The position numbers and the translations under genes are program-made. Shown in pieces: positions 1 through 8,644 of a DNA stretch of 38,488 bases; within the stretch, counting starts at the first letter, position 1, and each line of letters starts with the position of its first letter. Below the pieces are notes generated by a model that worked only from the letters and a program-made list of their open reading frames with translations, did not search any database and had not been told where the DNA came from. The stretch lies in NCBI GenBank assembly GCA_001805965.1, contig MHHG01000041.1:1-38488 (forward strand). Reading direction: 5' to 3'. Origin of the DNA: Omnitrophica WOR_2 bacterium RIFOXYA2_FULL_38_17 (lineage in GTDB: Bacteria > Omnitrophota > Gorgyraeia > Zapsychrales > Zapsychraceae).

Positions 1-3000
1 AAAGTTGGCCCAATTAATACCTCCCCTGGTAAGTTCATCCAAATTCTCCCAATTAACATTCGCTTTCGAAAGTTCATCTAGATTGGCCCAATTAATACCT
101 GTTTCACTTAGATCTTTGATATTTGTCCAGTTAACACCGTTAGTACTTAGGTCGCTTAGATCAGTCCAGTTTACGTTCGATTTTGACATAGTTTCAATAC
201 CGATCCAATTTATACCAGTCTCACTAAGCTCTCTAATACCCGCCCAGTTAATACCTGCGCTCATATCATCAATATTATCCCAATTGATCTGTGCCTTGCT
301 CAACACTTCAATATCAGACCAGTTGACACCTGCTTTACTTATAACATCGATCTCTGCCCAATTGATTCCGGTCTTTGATAGAACATCAATATCTGCCCAG
401 TTAACACCTAAAGAACTCATATCATCAATGTTAGACCAATTTATTCCGGTCTTGCTCATCACTTCAATATCAGACCAATTAACTCCAATGCCTGACATAT
501 AATTCAAGTCTGCCCAGTTCACACCAAGCATGGACATTGAATTTAGATCAGCCCAATTTACCTGTGCTTTAGACATTACTTCAATATCAGACCAGTTAAC
601 ACCATTTGTAGTCATATCACCAAAGTTAGCCCAATTTATCCCGGCTTTAGAAAATACTTCAACATCATCCCAGTTAACACCTTGTTTGCTTAAAACTTCA
701 ATGTCTGCCCAGTTAATTCCTTGGACTGTCATAACGCCAAGGTCTAACCAGTTCACTTGTGCTTTACTAAGAACATCGATCTCCGCCCAATTTACACCAG
801 TTTCACTTAAAACCCTAAAATCTGTCCAATTTATTCCAGACTCACTAAATATTTTCATATCAGCCCAGTTAACACCATTACTGTTCATATCGCCAATATT
901 CAACCAATTAATTCCTGACTTTGTCATTTCGTCAAGATTCTGCCAGTTGATATTTGTCTGGCTCATATCGCTAACATTACTCCAGTTAACACCCTTAGTA
1001 GTCATATCTCCAAAATTAATCCAGTTAACACCAGCCTTTGACATAACCTCCACATCTGACCAGTTAACTCCGGATTTACTCATATCTTCAATATTCGCCC
1101 AGTTTACTCCTATGCCGGACATATAGTTCAGGTCTGCCCAATTTACACCTAGCATTGACATCGAATTTAGATCTGCCCAATTCACCTGTGCTTTGGACAT
1201 TACTTCAATATCTGCCCAATTAATATTTGTTTTGCTCAAAACCTCAATATCAAGCCAATTAACTCCCTGCTTACTTAAAACCTCAATATCAGCCCAATTA
1301 ACACCTTGCTTGCTTAAAACCTCCAGATCAGACCAATTTATACCCCTTGTCATATCATCAAAATCACTCCAGTTAATACCTGCTTCGGAAAGAACAACCA
1401 GATCATCCCAATTAACACCAGCTTTACTCATAGAATTAATGTTCGCCCAATTTATACCTAGCTCAGTGAAAACATTAACATCAGCCCAATTAACTCCTGC
1501 CTCTGTCATAACAGTTAGGCCTGTCCAATTAACATGTGCTTTAGTCATAACCTGCAAATCAGTCCAATTAATTGCTGCCATGTTCATAGCGCCAATATTT
1601 GCCCAATTAACTCCGGACTCTGACATATTCTGCAAATCATCCCAGTTAACATTAGAAAAAGATAATTCATTAATATTTGCCCAGTTTACACCTTGTGACA
1701 TTTCTGCCAAATTAGTCCAGTTAACACCTGCTTTAGACATAGCATCCATGTCCGACCAGTTAACATTTGATTTACTCAAATCACCAATATTAGCCCAGTT
1801 AACATTCTCGCTCATCTGGCCAAGGTTTTCCCAGTTAACACCAGCAACTGTCATAACGTATAGGTCTGTCCAATTAATATTTGTTTTAGACATCGTCTCA
1901 ATATCTGCCCAGTTTATTTGAGCTTTACTGAAAACTTCGACATCGCTCCAATTAACACCCTGTTTACTCAGAGCTTCAATCTCTGCCCAATTGATTCCCT
2001 GCTTGGTAAGTATTTCAATATCGGACCAATTGACAGATGTGCTCATATCCCCGACATTTGCCCAGTTGATCCCTGCCTTGCTCATAATATCGATATCCGC
2101 CCAATTGACGGCAGACTGAGTAAGGTCCTGCAGATTGTTCCAATTGACACCAACGCCAGACATATAATTAAGGTCAGCCCAATTTACTCCCAACATGGAC
2201 ATAGTATTTAGATCAGACCAATTGACCTGGGCTTTTGACATTACAGTTATATCTGTCCAGTTGACATTTGCTTTTGAGAGAACTCCAAGATCACTCCAGT
2301 TAATCCCTGTTTCACTAATAAGAACGATCTTATCCCAATTTATTCCCATTTCACTAAAGACCTGAAGATCAGTCCAGTTAACGCCACTTTTACTCATAAC
2401 CGAAATGTCGCTCCAGTTGATCCCTGCTGAAGACATACTTGATAAATTGTCCCAATTAACATTAGCTTGCGACATTGTATTCAGTGCCGCCCAGTTAATA
2501 TTATTCTTGCTTAGGTCATCAATATTTGACCAGTTAACACCAGCCCTTGATAATTCATCCAGCCCGCTCCAGTTAACGCCCGACTCGCTAAGAACTCTCA
2601 AATCTGACCAATTTATACCGATAGATGTCATATCGTCAAAACTGTCCCAATTGATCCCAGCTTGCGATATAAAACTGATTCCAGCCCAATTGACACCTGT
2701 TCTGCTCAAAACATTTATGTCAGCCCAATTTACGCCGGCTGTTGTCATTGTACCGATGTTGATCCAATTAACACCTGCTTTGGTCAAAACCTCAACATCA
2801 GTCCAGTTAACTCCTGTTTTACTGAGGTCGTCAACATTGCTCCAATTAATACCCTGTTCACTTAAAGCCTGAATGTCAGACCAATTAATTCCATTCTTAC
2901 TCATCTCAGAAATATTTACCCAGTTGATGCCTGTCGTCGAAAGGTCATTGATATTATCCCAGTTCAAACCTGTCTTGGACATCAATTCAATATCAGCCCA

Positions 3001-4233
3001 ATTGACTCCAGCACTTGATAAGGTGCCGATATTCTCCCAATTAACGCCGGCTTTGCTCATGGTATCAATATCTGACCAGTTCACTCCTGTAATACTGAGG
3101 GCATAAACATCTGCCCAGTTAATTCCCTTCTCAGTCAAGTCTCCAACATTAGCCCAATTGATCCCTGCTTTTGTTAATACATCTATATCTGTCCAGTTAA
3201 TTCCTGTCTTGCTTAACTCATCTATGTTATTCCAGTTAATTCCAAGATTAGACATAAAATCTATATCCGCCCAATTAATTCCTGTCTTGCTGATATTTTC
3301 GATTTCAGTCCAGTTAATACCGGTTTCAGAGAGTACTTTTATATCTGCCCAGTTAATGTTTAGGCCAGCCATTACGTCTATATTTGCCCAGTTGATCCCT
3401 TGTTTACTTAAAACCTGAATGTCTGCCCAATTAATTCCTGTTCTGCTTAATGCATTAAGATCTGACCAATTTATTCCTGTTTGGCTCATCATGCCGATAT
3501 CTGTCCAGTTAATCCCTGCAACAGTCATCGTATAAAGGTCTGTCCAGTTAACATGAGACTCGCTCATTTCCTTAAGGCCATCCCAGTTAACGCCGGCTCT
3601 AGTCATAGCATTTAGGTCGGTCCAATTAACACCTGCATTTGATAATGTAGCAAGATCATCCCAGTTAATGTATGAAGTCCAATTAGTTCCCGAACCGGTC
3701 ATGTATGCCAAATCATCCCAGTTGACTCCCGCCTTTGTAAGATAATCAAGATTATCCCAGTTGACTCCCAGCTGAGATAAATTTGATATATCTAACCAGT
3801 TAACGTTAGCTCTTGTAAGAGCGGCAACATCAGACCAGTTAACTCCTGCTTTTGTCAGAATATCTATATCCGTCCAGTTGATTCCCGCTTCCGATAAAAC
3901 ACCTATTTCTGCCCAGTTGATGCCCTTTGCGGTCATTGAGGCAAAATCTGTCCAGTTGATCCCTGCTTTTGAGAAAAGATTAATATCCGTCCAGTTAATT
4001 CCTGCAGCAGTCAAAGATTGGAAATCAGCCCAGTCAATATGGGCCTCAGTCATTGTCTGAAGATCTGACCAGTTGACAAGGTCCAGATTTGCTTTCATAT
4101 CAGTTACATCAGAGACTAAAACAGAAACGTCAGCCCAATTAATCGTATCTGTTTTCGCCTTAATCTCTGCAATATCTTCCCAATTAATGGTATCTGTTTT
4201 GGCTTTTATTGCGGCTAGAAGATCCCAATTGAC
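1..4233 (-). repeat. Coding tandem array with 39-bp period (13 aa), about 108 units
   Basis: On the plus strand the motif cca-[ag]tt-[ag]a recurs every 39 bases; it is the complement of the Asn-Trp codons. Spacings I checked are 39 (for example cca at 2218, 2257, 2296), sometimes 36 (1333 to 1369), and 45, 45 and 66 at the 5' end of the array (4225, 4180, 4135, 4069). One 18-base interval occurs at 3661-3679. All are multiples of three, so the reading frame survives every length change. Copies differ at many positions, but local neighbours can be near-identical, as around 1220-1320. Confidence 0.93.
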
Positions 4234-5139
4234 ATTAGCAAGATCTGAAAGTGCAGGCTTTAATAAAGCAAGAGGGGCATATGTTTGATACCAACCGCTT
4301 CCATCCCAATAGATTGAAACGTCAATAAAGAAAGAATCATCTTTCTCATCTGCAGTAGGTGTCCACGGCGCAGACTCACAATAATCTCTAGTTGCATCAG
4401 GAATTCTGTTAGAACCATCAGTACCAAAAGTTATGACATCCACCGATCCGGCACTTGCATTATAGATGGTAGAATTGTCGCAAAGATCACTTGCATCCAG
4501 ATCCTGTCTTTGGTTATCCATTTCAAGCCATGTAAAAATAGTGTAGGCATCCGCAGTTTCATCCCAAACAGCGGCTATCTTTACACCGGTCCCCGGGAAG
4601 ACATCAAATGAACCTGAAAGCGCTGATGTAACACCTGATGCGGTTGCAATCAATGTATACATTTCAGCCGCTTTGGTCACTTCAAGATCGGTATATGTAG
4701 CAACGCCACCGGAAACCGTAACAGTAGTTGTTCCTCTTAATTCGCCTGCACCAGGATTATTGAATAAAGCTAATGAAACCTGAGTAGAGTTATCGGTAGT
4801 AATTAAATTATTGTTGTCATCGCGGATCTCAACTTTAGGCTGGCGTTCAAATTTGTTGCCATGTTTTGAAGCGGAAGGTATTTGTGTGAAAACCAATTGA
4901 GTTGCAGCACCATGTGCAAGTGAGCCGGTAGCAGACGAAGAAACTGCTGTCCCGGTTTGAGAACCACCTGTATATACCCCTCCCTTTAGCGATGATTCTT
5001 CGTCACCGCCATAGCTTCCACCAGTGTACTGGGCAAGTGCAACATAGGGAACTTGCGCAAATACCATCATGAAAGCAATCAAAAGAGATATACTTTTGTG
5101 GAATATTGTTTTAGTTTTCGATTTTCTATTGTGTATCAT
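1..5139 (-). CDS. Giant exported protein with ~108 tandem 13-residue GINW repeats (3' end outside window)
   Basis: I do not recognise this family. The frame is open from the ATG at 5139 to base 1, giving at least 1713 residues; the C-terminus is missing. Residues 1-37 form a signal peptide with a basic N-region, a hydrophobic core and an ALA|Q cleavage site. A Gly/Ser-rich linker follows. Residues ~81-183 resemble a bacterial Ig-like surface domain, and ~184-297 are unassigned and contain Cys 220 and 254. From ~303 to the window edge a unit with consensus G-[IV]-N-W-x-D-[ILV]-x-x-[LM]-[ST]-x-x recurs every 39 bases, with occasional 12-residue units. Third positions vary while N-W is nearly invariant, so the protein sequence appears to be under selection. 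The array opens with two 15-residue units carrying KAKTDT. It lies 48 bases downstream of an FGE-like gene and is probably co-transcribed. No clear Shine-Dalgarno sequence was seen. A surface fibre or adhesin role is inferred only. Confidence 0.9.
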   Translation of the reverse strand, partial: MIHNRKSKTKTIFHKSISLLIAFMMVFAQVPYVALAQYTGGSYGGDEESSLKGGVYTGGSQTGTAVSSSATGSLAHGAATQLVFTQIPSASKHGNKFERQPKVEIRDDNNNLITTDNSTQVSLALFNNPGAGELRGTTTVTVSGGVATYTDLEVTKAAEMYTLIATASGVTSALSGSFDVFPGTGVKIAAVWDETADAYTIFTWLEMDNQRQDLDASDLCDNSTIYNASAGSVDVITFGTDGSNRIPDATRDYCESAPWTPTADEKDDSFFIDVSIYWDGSGWYQTYAPLALLKPALSDLANVNWDLLAAIKAKTDTINWEDIAEIKAKTDTINWADVSVLVSDVTDMKANLDLVNWSDLQTMTEAHIDWADFQSLTAAGINWTDINLFSKAGINWTDFASMTAKGINWAEIGVLSEAGINWTDIDILTKAGVNWSDVAALTRANVNWLDISNLSQLGVNWDNLDYLTKAGVNWDDLAYMTGSGTNWTSYINWDDLATLSNAGVNWTDLNAMTRAGVNWDGLKEMSESHVNWTDLYTMTVAGINWTDIGMMSQTGINWSDLNALSRTGINWADIQVLSKQGINWANIDVMAGLNINWADIKVLSETGINWTEIENISKTGINWADIDFMSNLGINWNNIDELSKTGINWTDIDVLTKAGINWANVGDLTEKGINWADVYALSITGVNWSDIDTMSKAGVNWENIGTLSSAGVNWADIELMSKTGLNWDNINDLSTTGINWVNISEMSKNGINWSDIQALSEQGINWSNVDDLSKTGVNWTDVEVLTKAGVNWINIGTMTTAGVNWADINVLSRTGVNWAGISFISQAGINWDSFDDMTSIGINWSDLRVLSESGVNWSGLDELSRAGVNWSNIDDLSKNNINWAALNTMSQANVNWDNLSSMSSAGINWSDISVMSKSGVNWTDLQVFSEMGINWDKIVLISETGINWSDLGVLSKANVNWTDITVMSKAQVNWSDLNTMSMLGVNWADLNYMSGVGVNWNNLQDLTQSAVNWADIDIMSKAGINWANVGDMSTSVNWSDIEILTKQGINWAEIEALSKQGVNWSDVEVFSKAQINWADIETMSKTNINWTDLYVMTVAGVNWENLGQMSENVNWANIGDLSKSNVNWSDMDAMSKAGVNWTNLAEMSQGVNWANINELSFSNVNWDDLQNMSESGVNWANIGAMNMAAINWTDLQVMTKAHVNWTGLTVMTEAGVNWADVNVFTELGINWANINSMSKAGVNWDDLVVLSEAGINWSDFDDMTRGINWSDLEVLSKQGVNWADIEVLSKQGVNWLDIEVLSKTNINWADIEVMSKAQVNWADLNSMSMLGVNWADLNYMSGIGVNWANIEDMSKSGVNWSDVEVMSKAGVNWINFGDMTTKGVNWSNVSDMSQTNINWQNLDEMTKSGINWLNIGDMNSNGVNWADMKIFSESGINWTDFRVLSETGVNWAEIDVLSKAQVNWLDLGVMTVQGINWADIEVLSKQGVNWDDVEVFSKAGINWANFGDMTTNGVNWSDIEVMSKAQVNWADLNSMSMLGVNWADLNYMSGIGVNWSDIEVMSKTGINWSNIDDMSSLGVNWADIDVLSKTGINWAEIDVISKAGVNWSDIEVLSKAQINWDNIDDMSAGINWAGIRELSETGINWIGIETMSKSNVNWTDLSDLSTNGVNWTNIKDLSETGINWANLDELSKANVNWENLDELTRGGINWANF

Positions 5140-5187
5140 GCAAGAATTACTACAAACAATCAATTATTAATTAATCGCAAATTAAAA

Positions 5188-6864
5188 TTACGGGGCAGTT
5201 CTGACTAAACGGCCACCCTGAAAAATACCTGATGAAGCATCATATCTTTGACTATAACCCAAACTATCCGCATCCCTTGCAGCATTTGTACGTGTTGAGA
5301 CCTGAAAATCCCTGATACTTGATGATTGAAAATTACCGCCTCTATAACCTGAGCCGACCGTGCCTGTAACGCCAAGTGAAGAATCTGTCGGATCAATTCC
5401 CGCCCAATCAATATTTGTTGCATTCCCTTCATATCCAGAAGCTGTTGATAAATTACCGTCGCCATGAGTTCCCTGAAATTGTCTGCCTTGGCTTCTTCCG
5501 ACTGTAATTACCATCTCGCTTAAATTGCCTGACAATTCCAGAACACCGTAATAGCTTGCACCGCTTGTTGTACGGCTTGTTGAACTCTCTGCAAAAATAC
5601 CTGCACGTAGCGGCCCCTTTTGTCCAGCTGCCGGCCCGCCGACCCTGCCGTCACCGGAACTCCAGCCTAAACTATTGCGGTTCAAATTTGATGAACCGTC
5701 ATATATCTGTTCCGTGCCATCCTCGTCACTGCCGCTTGGATATATCTCGCCAGCCTGTGCATCATTTGATGAAGCCGTTCCCCAGCTGAATTCATTAGCC
5801 ACCGGAAAAACATCTTTTCCTCTTGCGATTTTTTCATACTCAAGTTCCGTCATTGGCCTTAGTGCGGCCCAATCTGCATAAGCTGCCATATCTGTCCAGG
5901 AAATATATGTAACTGGGCGGTCGACCCTTTGGGTAGTTGCATCCTTTTTCGGGTCAGATGAATCCCACACGACAGTATTTCTGTCCACAACTGAATCAGA
6001 ATTTTTTCCTCCTGCGGATGCAGAAGTGATATCCCTTTTTGTTTTTGCAGCTAAAGACAATGTATTGAAAAAACCTACCCATTGCCCTTCGGTCAATTCA
6101 TATTTCATAGCATAAACTGATTTAAAACCTTTTGGAAAAGATGCCGGGATCAAAAAAACATCTCCAGTGGCACTTTCTCCAGCAGCTCCGGAACTTTGAT
6201 AATAATACCCGTTTCCTGCAGCAGCAGTAGTGTTAATTGCATTCTCACTATCTATGTACCATGGCTCATCATCAGCGCTTCCTTGTATAAAGCGGTAATC
6301 TGATGAACTGGTCCCATCTCCAAGATAATAAGCTCCCTGAGGGATATATACCATTTCAATACCGAATATCTTGTTCACCGTATTTGAAGCTTCTGCAACC
6401 GCATCAGACAATCCATCTTGGCCATAATCCCAAACAAATCGAAGGCCTTCTGCGATTACTGTTCCCAGACTAAGGTCTGTCCTCTGTAAGAAAAATCCTT
6501 TTTCATCGGAAGGAACAACGATCTCAAAATTATAAGGAACCGTGAACCCATTAGGATTAACACCACTTGCCCCCATACTTGCATGGGACCAGGTAACGCC
6601 TCCGTCAGTTGAATATTTTAGGAATACCCAAACAGCATCGTAGTTAGTTGTATTTCTCCAGCTATTGTTCCAGGAAATATCACAAGTATAAGTGATCCTG
6701 TCCGTGGAAGTATCTATGCCATATGCTTCGAAATTATCAATTGCAAGGCCATTGGCATTTGCGCTTGTCGTGATCAGAGAAAACGCTACCATAAAAATTA
6801 AAATAAAAAATGATCTAAAACCGGACATATATTCTTTTTTTGATCTCATTTTAGTTACTGTCAT
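5188..6864 (-). CDS. Exported FGE/SUMF1-fold protein, catalytic cysteines absent (paralog 2)
   Basis: A 558-residue protein. The start at 6864 is chosen because GAGGAG lies upstream at good spacing; the frame is open further upstream but without such a site. A signal peptide covers residues ~1-38. An N-terminal beta-rich domain has an SWNNSW motif and DAVWVF, seen in other FGE-like exported proteins. The FGE/SUMF1 domain follows, with YPKGF, YELTEGQW, a WTDMAAYADWAALRPMTE stretch, LSGNLSE and a terminal GGRLVR that matches the family's GFRLVR ending. Formylglycine-generating enzymes oxidise a sulfatase cysteine using a C-terminal cysteine pair. None is present here, where the equivalent region reads STRTNAARDAD, so sulfatase activation is unlikely. 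A binding or structural role is inferred. It overlaps its upstream paralog by 14 bases, implying translational coupling, and precedes the giant repeat gene. Confidence 0.88.
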   Translation of the reverse strand: MTVTKMRSKKEYMSGFRSFFILIFMVAFSLITTSANANGLAIDNFEAYGIDTSTDRITYTCDISWNNSWRNTTNYDAVWVFLKYSTDGGVTWSHASMGASGVNPNGFTVPYNFEIVVPSDEKGFFLQRTDLSLGTVIAEGLRFVWDYGQDGLSDAVAEASNTVNKIFGIEMVYIPQGAYYLGDGTSSSDYRFIQGSADDEPWYIDSENAINTTAAAGNGYYYQSSGAAGESATGDVFLIPASFPKGFKSVYAMKYELTEGQWVGFFNTLSLAAKTKRDITSASAGGKNSDSVVDRNTVVWDSSDPKKDATTQRVDRPVTYISWTDMAAYADWAALRPMTELEYEKIARGKDVFPVANEFSWGTASSNDAQAGEIYPSGSDEDGTEQIYDGSSNLNRNSLGWSSGDGRVGGPAAGQKGPLRAGIFAESSTSRTTSGASYYGVLELSGNLSEMVITVGRSQGRQFQGTHGDGNLSTASGYEGNATNIDWAGIDPTDSSLGVTGTVGSGYRGGNFQSSSIRDFQVSTRTNAARDADSLGYSQRYDASSGIFQGGRLVRTAP

Positions 6865-8458
6865 ACGATCTAACTCCTCGGCCGCCGGCATAGCCAGTAG
6901 CACTTGTTGATGCATTTGCAGCATCACCCCGATCAGAAATCCTTAAACTTGAGCTTGCACTGTTCCAGGCTCCACCCTTGGAGCCTGAGCCTTCTGCCGA
7001 TGTTACGCCTCGTGAAGGCAAAGCATCTATTCCGGGCCAGTCTGCATTAGTGGCATTTCCCTCATATCCGGAAACAGTTGATAAAACGCCATCGCCATGG
7101 GTTTCTACAAAATTACGTCCTGCAGCATTTCCGATAGTTACAACTCTTTCACTTAAGTTTCCTGAAAGTTCAAGCACTCCGTAATATCCTGCTCCGGAAC
7201 CTTCCCTATCTGATGAACTTGTTGCAAATATCCCGGCTCTTAAAGGACCCTGATCATATCCGGACCCATTTACAGAATCGCCGCCTGTCAAAATAACCGT
7301 GCCATATTGTGCATTTGCCCCGGAATTTGTTACAACTTCCGTGCCGTCTTCATTTCCTGAAGATAAAGCTGTTGCGCTTGTAATATTTATTGAGCCCCAT
7401 GCATATTCTCCTTCGACAGGAAGAACAGGCCCTCTTGACATTTTCTCGTATTCTAATTCAGTCATAGGCCTTAACGCTGCCCAGTCAAGAAAAGCAGCCA
7501 GGTCCATCCAAGTAAGATAACTTACCGCCCTAGCAGGCCTTTGAGTTGAACAGGTCACATTTGAACCCGAACAGCTGATCGTATTTCTATTTATGACTGA
7601 ATCACTGTTTTTATGACTTGAGTTTGTAATATCACGGTTTGCCCTGGCTGCAGAAGAGGGCAAAGAATTGGCAAAAGCAACCCACTGTTCTTCGGTTATT
7701 TCATATTTCATTACATAAAAAGATCCATATCCTTTTGGATATGATGATGGAAGCGTGAATGAAGAGCCCGTTGATCCCTCACCGGAATTTCCAGCGGAAA
7801 CATAACGATATCCATCTGAAGCTGGGTTAGAAACACTGATAGCTGATTCACTGGCAATATGCCAGGGGTCAGAATCAGCAGAACCTTGATCTAAAGAAGC
7901 AGTGCTTGTATCATTGTCTCCGGCATAAAAAGCACCTTCGGGTACAAAAACCATTTCGATCCCCATAACGCTTACAGCAGCACTATTGCTATCATCAAGT
8001 CCACAACTCCCATAATCAATCATTAATTCGACATCAGAAGCTTCTGCTGTGTTTTTCTTTCCATAAGAATCAAGCTTGATAAAAGCACCCATTTTGTCTT
8101 GAGGGATCACTATTTCTAATCCCGAATCAGAGTCTATTAGAGTTCCCGTTGGATTTGTCCCGCTTTCCTTCATTTGGCATAATTTTTTATCGGTTGGTAC
8201 TACGGCAGGATCATTTAACCGTACAGTTACCCATACGGCATCATGATTGATTTTGGTTTGCCAAGAATTGTCCCAGGATATATCAAACTCGACGGTAACA
8301 CTGTTTGAAGATGGATTTCTTCCTTCAAGTGAAACATTAGCTATCTTTAAATTATTGGAAAATGATTCTGTCGCAGAGAAACTTAACGAAACCAGAATAG
8401 AAGCAATAAGAAAAATAAATATTTTTTTATTTTTTGAGATCCTTATCTTGTCGCTCAT
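6851..8458 (-). CDS. Exported FGE/SUMF1-fold protein, catalytic cysteines absent (paralog 1)
   Basis: A 535-residue protein. The start at 8458 is supported by AGAGG four bases upstream; the earlier in-frame ATG at 8473 lacks a site. The N-terminal ~30 residues are a signal peptide (IFIFLIASILVSLSFSA). A beta-rich N-terminal domain contains ISWDNSWQ and DAVWV. The FGE/SUMF1 domain has MVFVPEGAFY, YPKGYGSFYVMKYEITEEQW, LRPMTELEYEKMSRG and LELSGNLSE. Four cysteines lie in the N-terminal and middle parts, but none at the C-terminal catalytic position (SLRISDRGDAAN), so it is probably not a sulfatase activator. It closely resembles the next gene, for example THGDG.LST.SGYEGNAT.DW, so the pair looks like a tandem duplication. 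It sits between the secretion genes and the giant repeat gene. Confidence 0.88.
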   Translation of the reverse strand: MSDKIRISKNKKIFIFLIASILVSLSFSATESFSNNLKIANVSLEGRNPSSNSVTVEFDISWDNSWQTKINHDAVWVTVRLNDPAVVPTDKKLCQMKESGTNPTGTLIDSDSGLEIVIPQDKMGAFIKLDSYGKKNTAEASDVELMIDYGSCGLDDSNSAAVSVMGIEMVFVPEGAFYAGDNDTSTASLDQGSADSDPWHIASESAISVSNPASDGYRYVSAGNSGEGSTGSSFTLPSSYPKGYGSFYVMKYEITEEQWVAFANSLPSSAARANRDITNSSHKNSDSVINRNTISCSGSNVTCSTQRPARAVSYLTWMDLAAFLDWAALRPMTELEYEKMSRGPVLPVEGEYAWGSINITSATALSSGNEDGTEVVTNSGANAQYGTVILTGGDSVNGSGYDQGPLRAGIFATSSSDREGSGAGYYGVLELSGNLSERVVTIGNAAGRNFVETHGDGVLSTVSGYEGNATNADWPGIDALPSRGVTSAEGSGSKGGAWNSASSSLRISDRGDAANASTSATGYAGGRGVRSYDSN

Positions 8459-8644
8459 TTTGCCTCTTTGCATATATGTTTATACTGAAATTTTGTTTTA
8501 AATATATAATAAATAATATAATAGAAAAGAGTATAGAATCCCTAACGGGGCAAATTACACCTAATCTACCTAACTTTTATTATTTTTTAATACCAACCGA
8601 TTTCTTATTATGCCAACAGGTTAAAAACTATAACCGTTATTATT

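Noticed and set aside
1..4233. CRISPR-like appearance of regular 39-base spacing
   Set aside because: There are no identical direct repeats with unique spacers, units differ throughout, the frame is coding, and no cas genes are present.
5..4288. Several long plus-strand open frames (165-242 residues) rich in QLTP/QFIP motifs
   Set aside because: They are antisense shadows of the GINW repeat: the complement of the 39-base unit lacks stops in some frames. The minus-strand frame is longer, unbroken and has a signal peptide.
5188..8458. FGE-fold proteins as targets of a diversity-generating retroelement
   Set aside because: No reverse transcriptase gene, template repeat or adenine-biased variable region was found in the window; the fold alone is insufficient evidence.
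8459..8644. Possible promoter or terminator between the TPR gene and FGE paralog 1
   Set aside because: The stretch is very AT-rich. Several -10-like hexamers occur, but no pair with a good -35 and spacing, and the hairpin near 8622-8638 has no T-run, so I list none.
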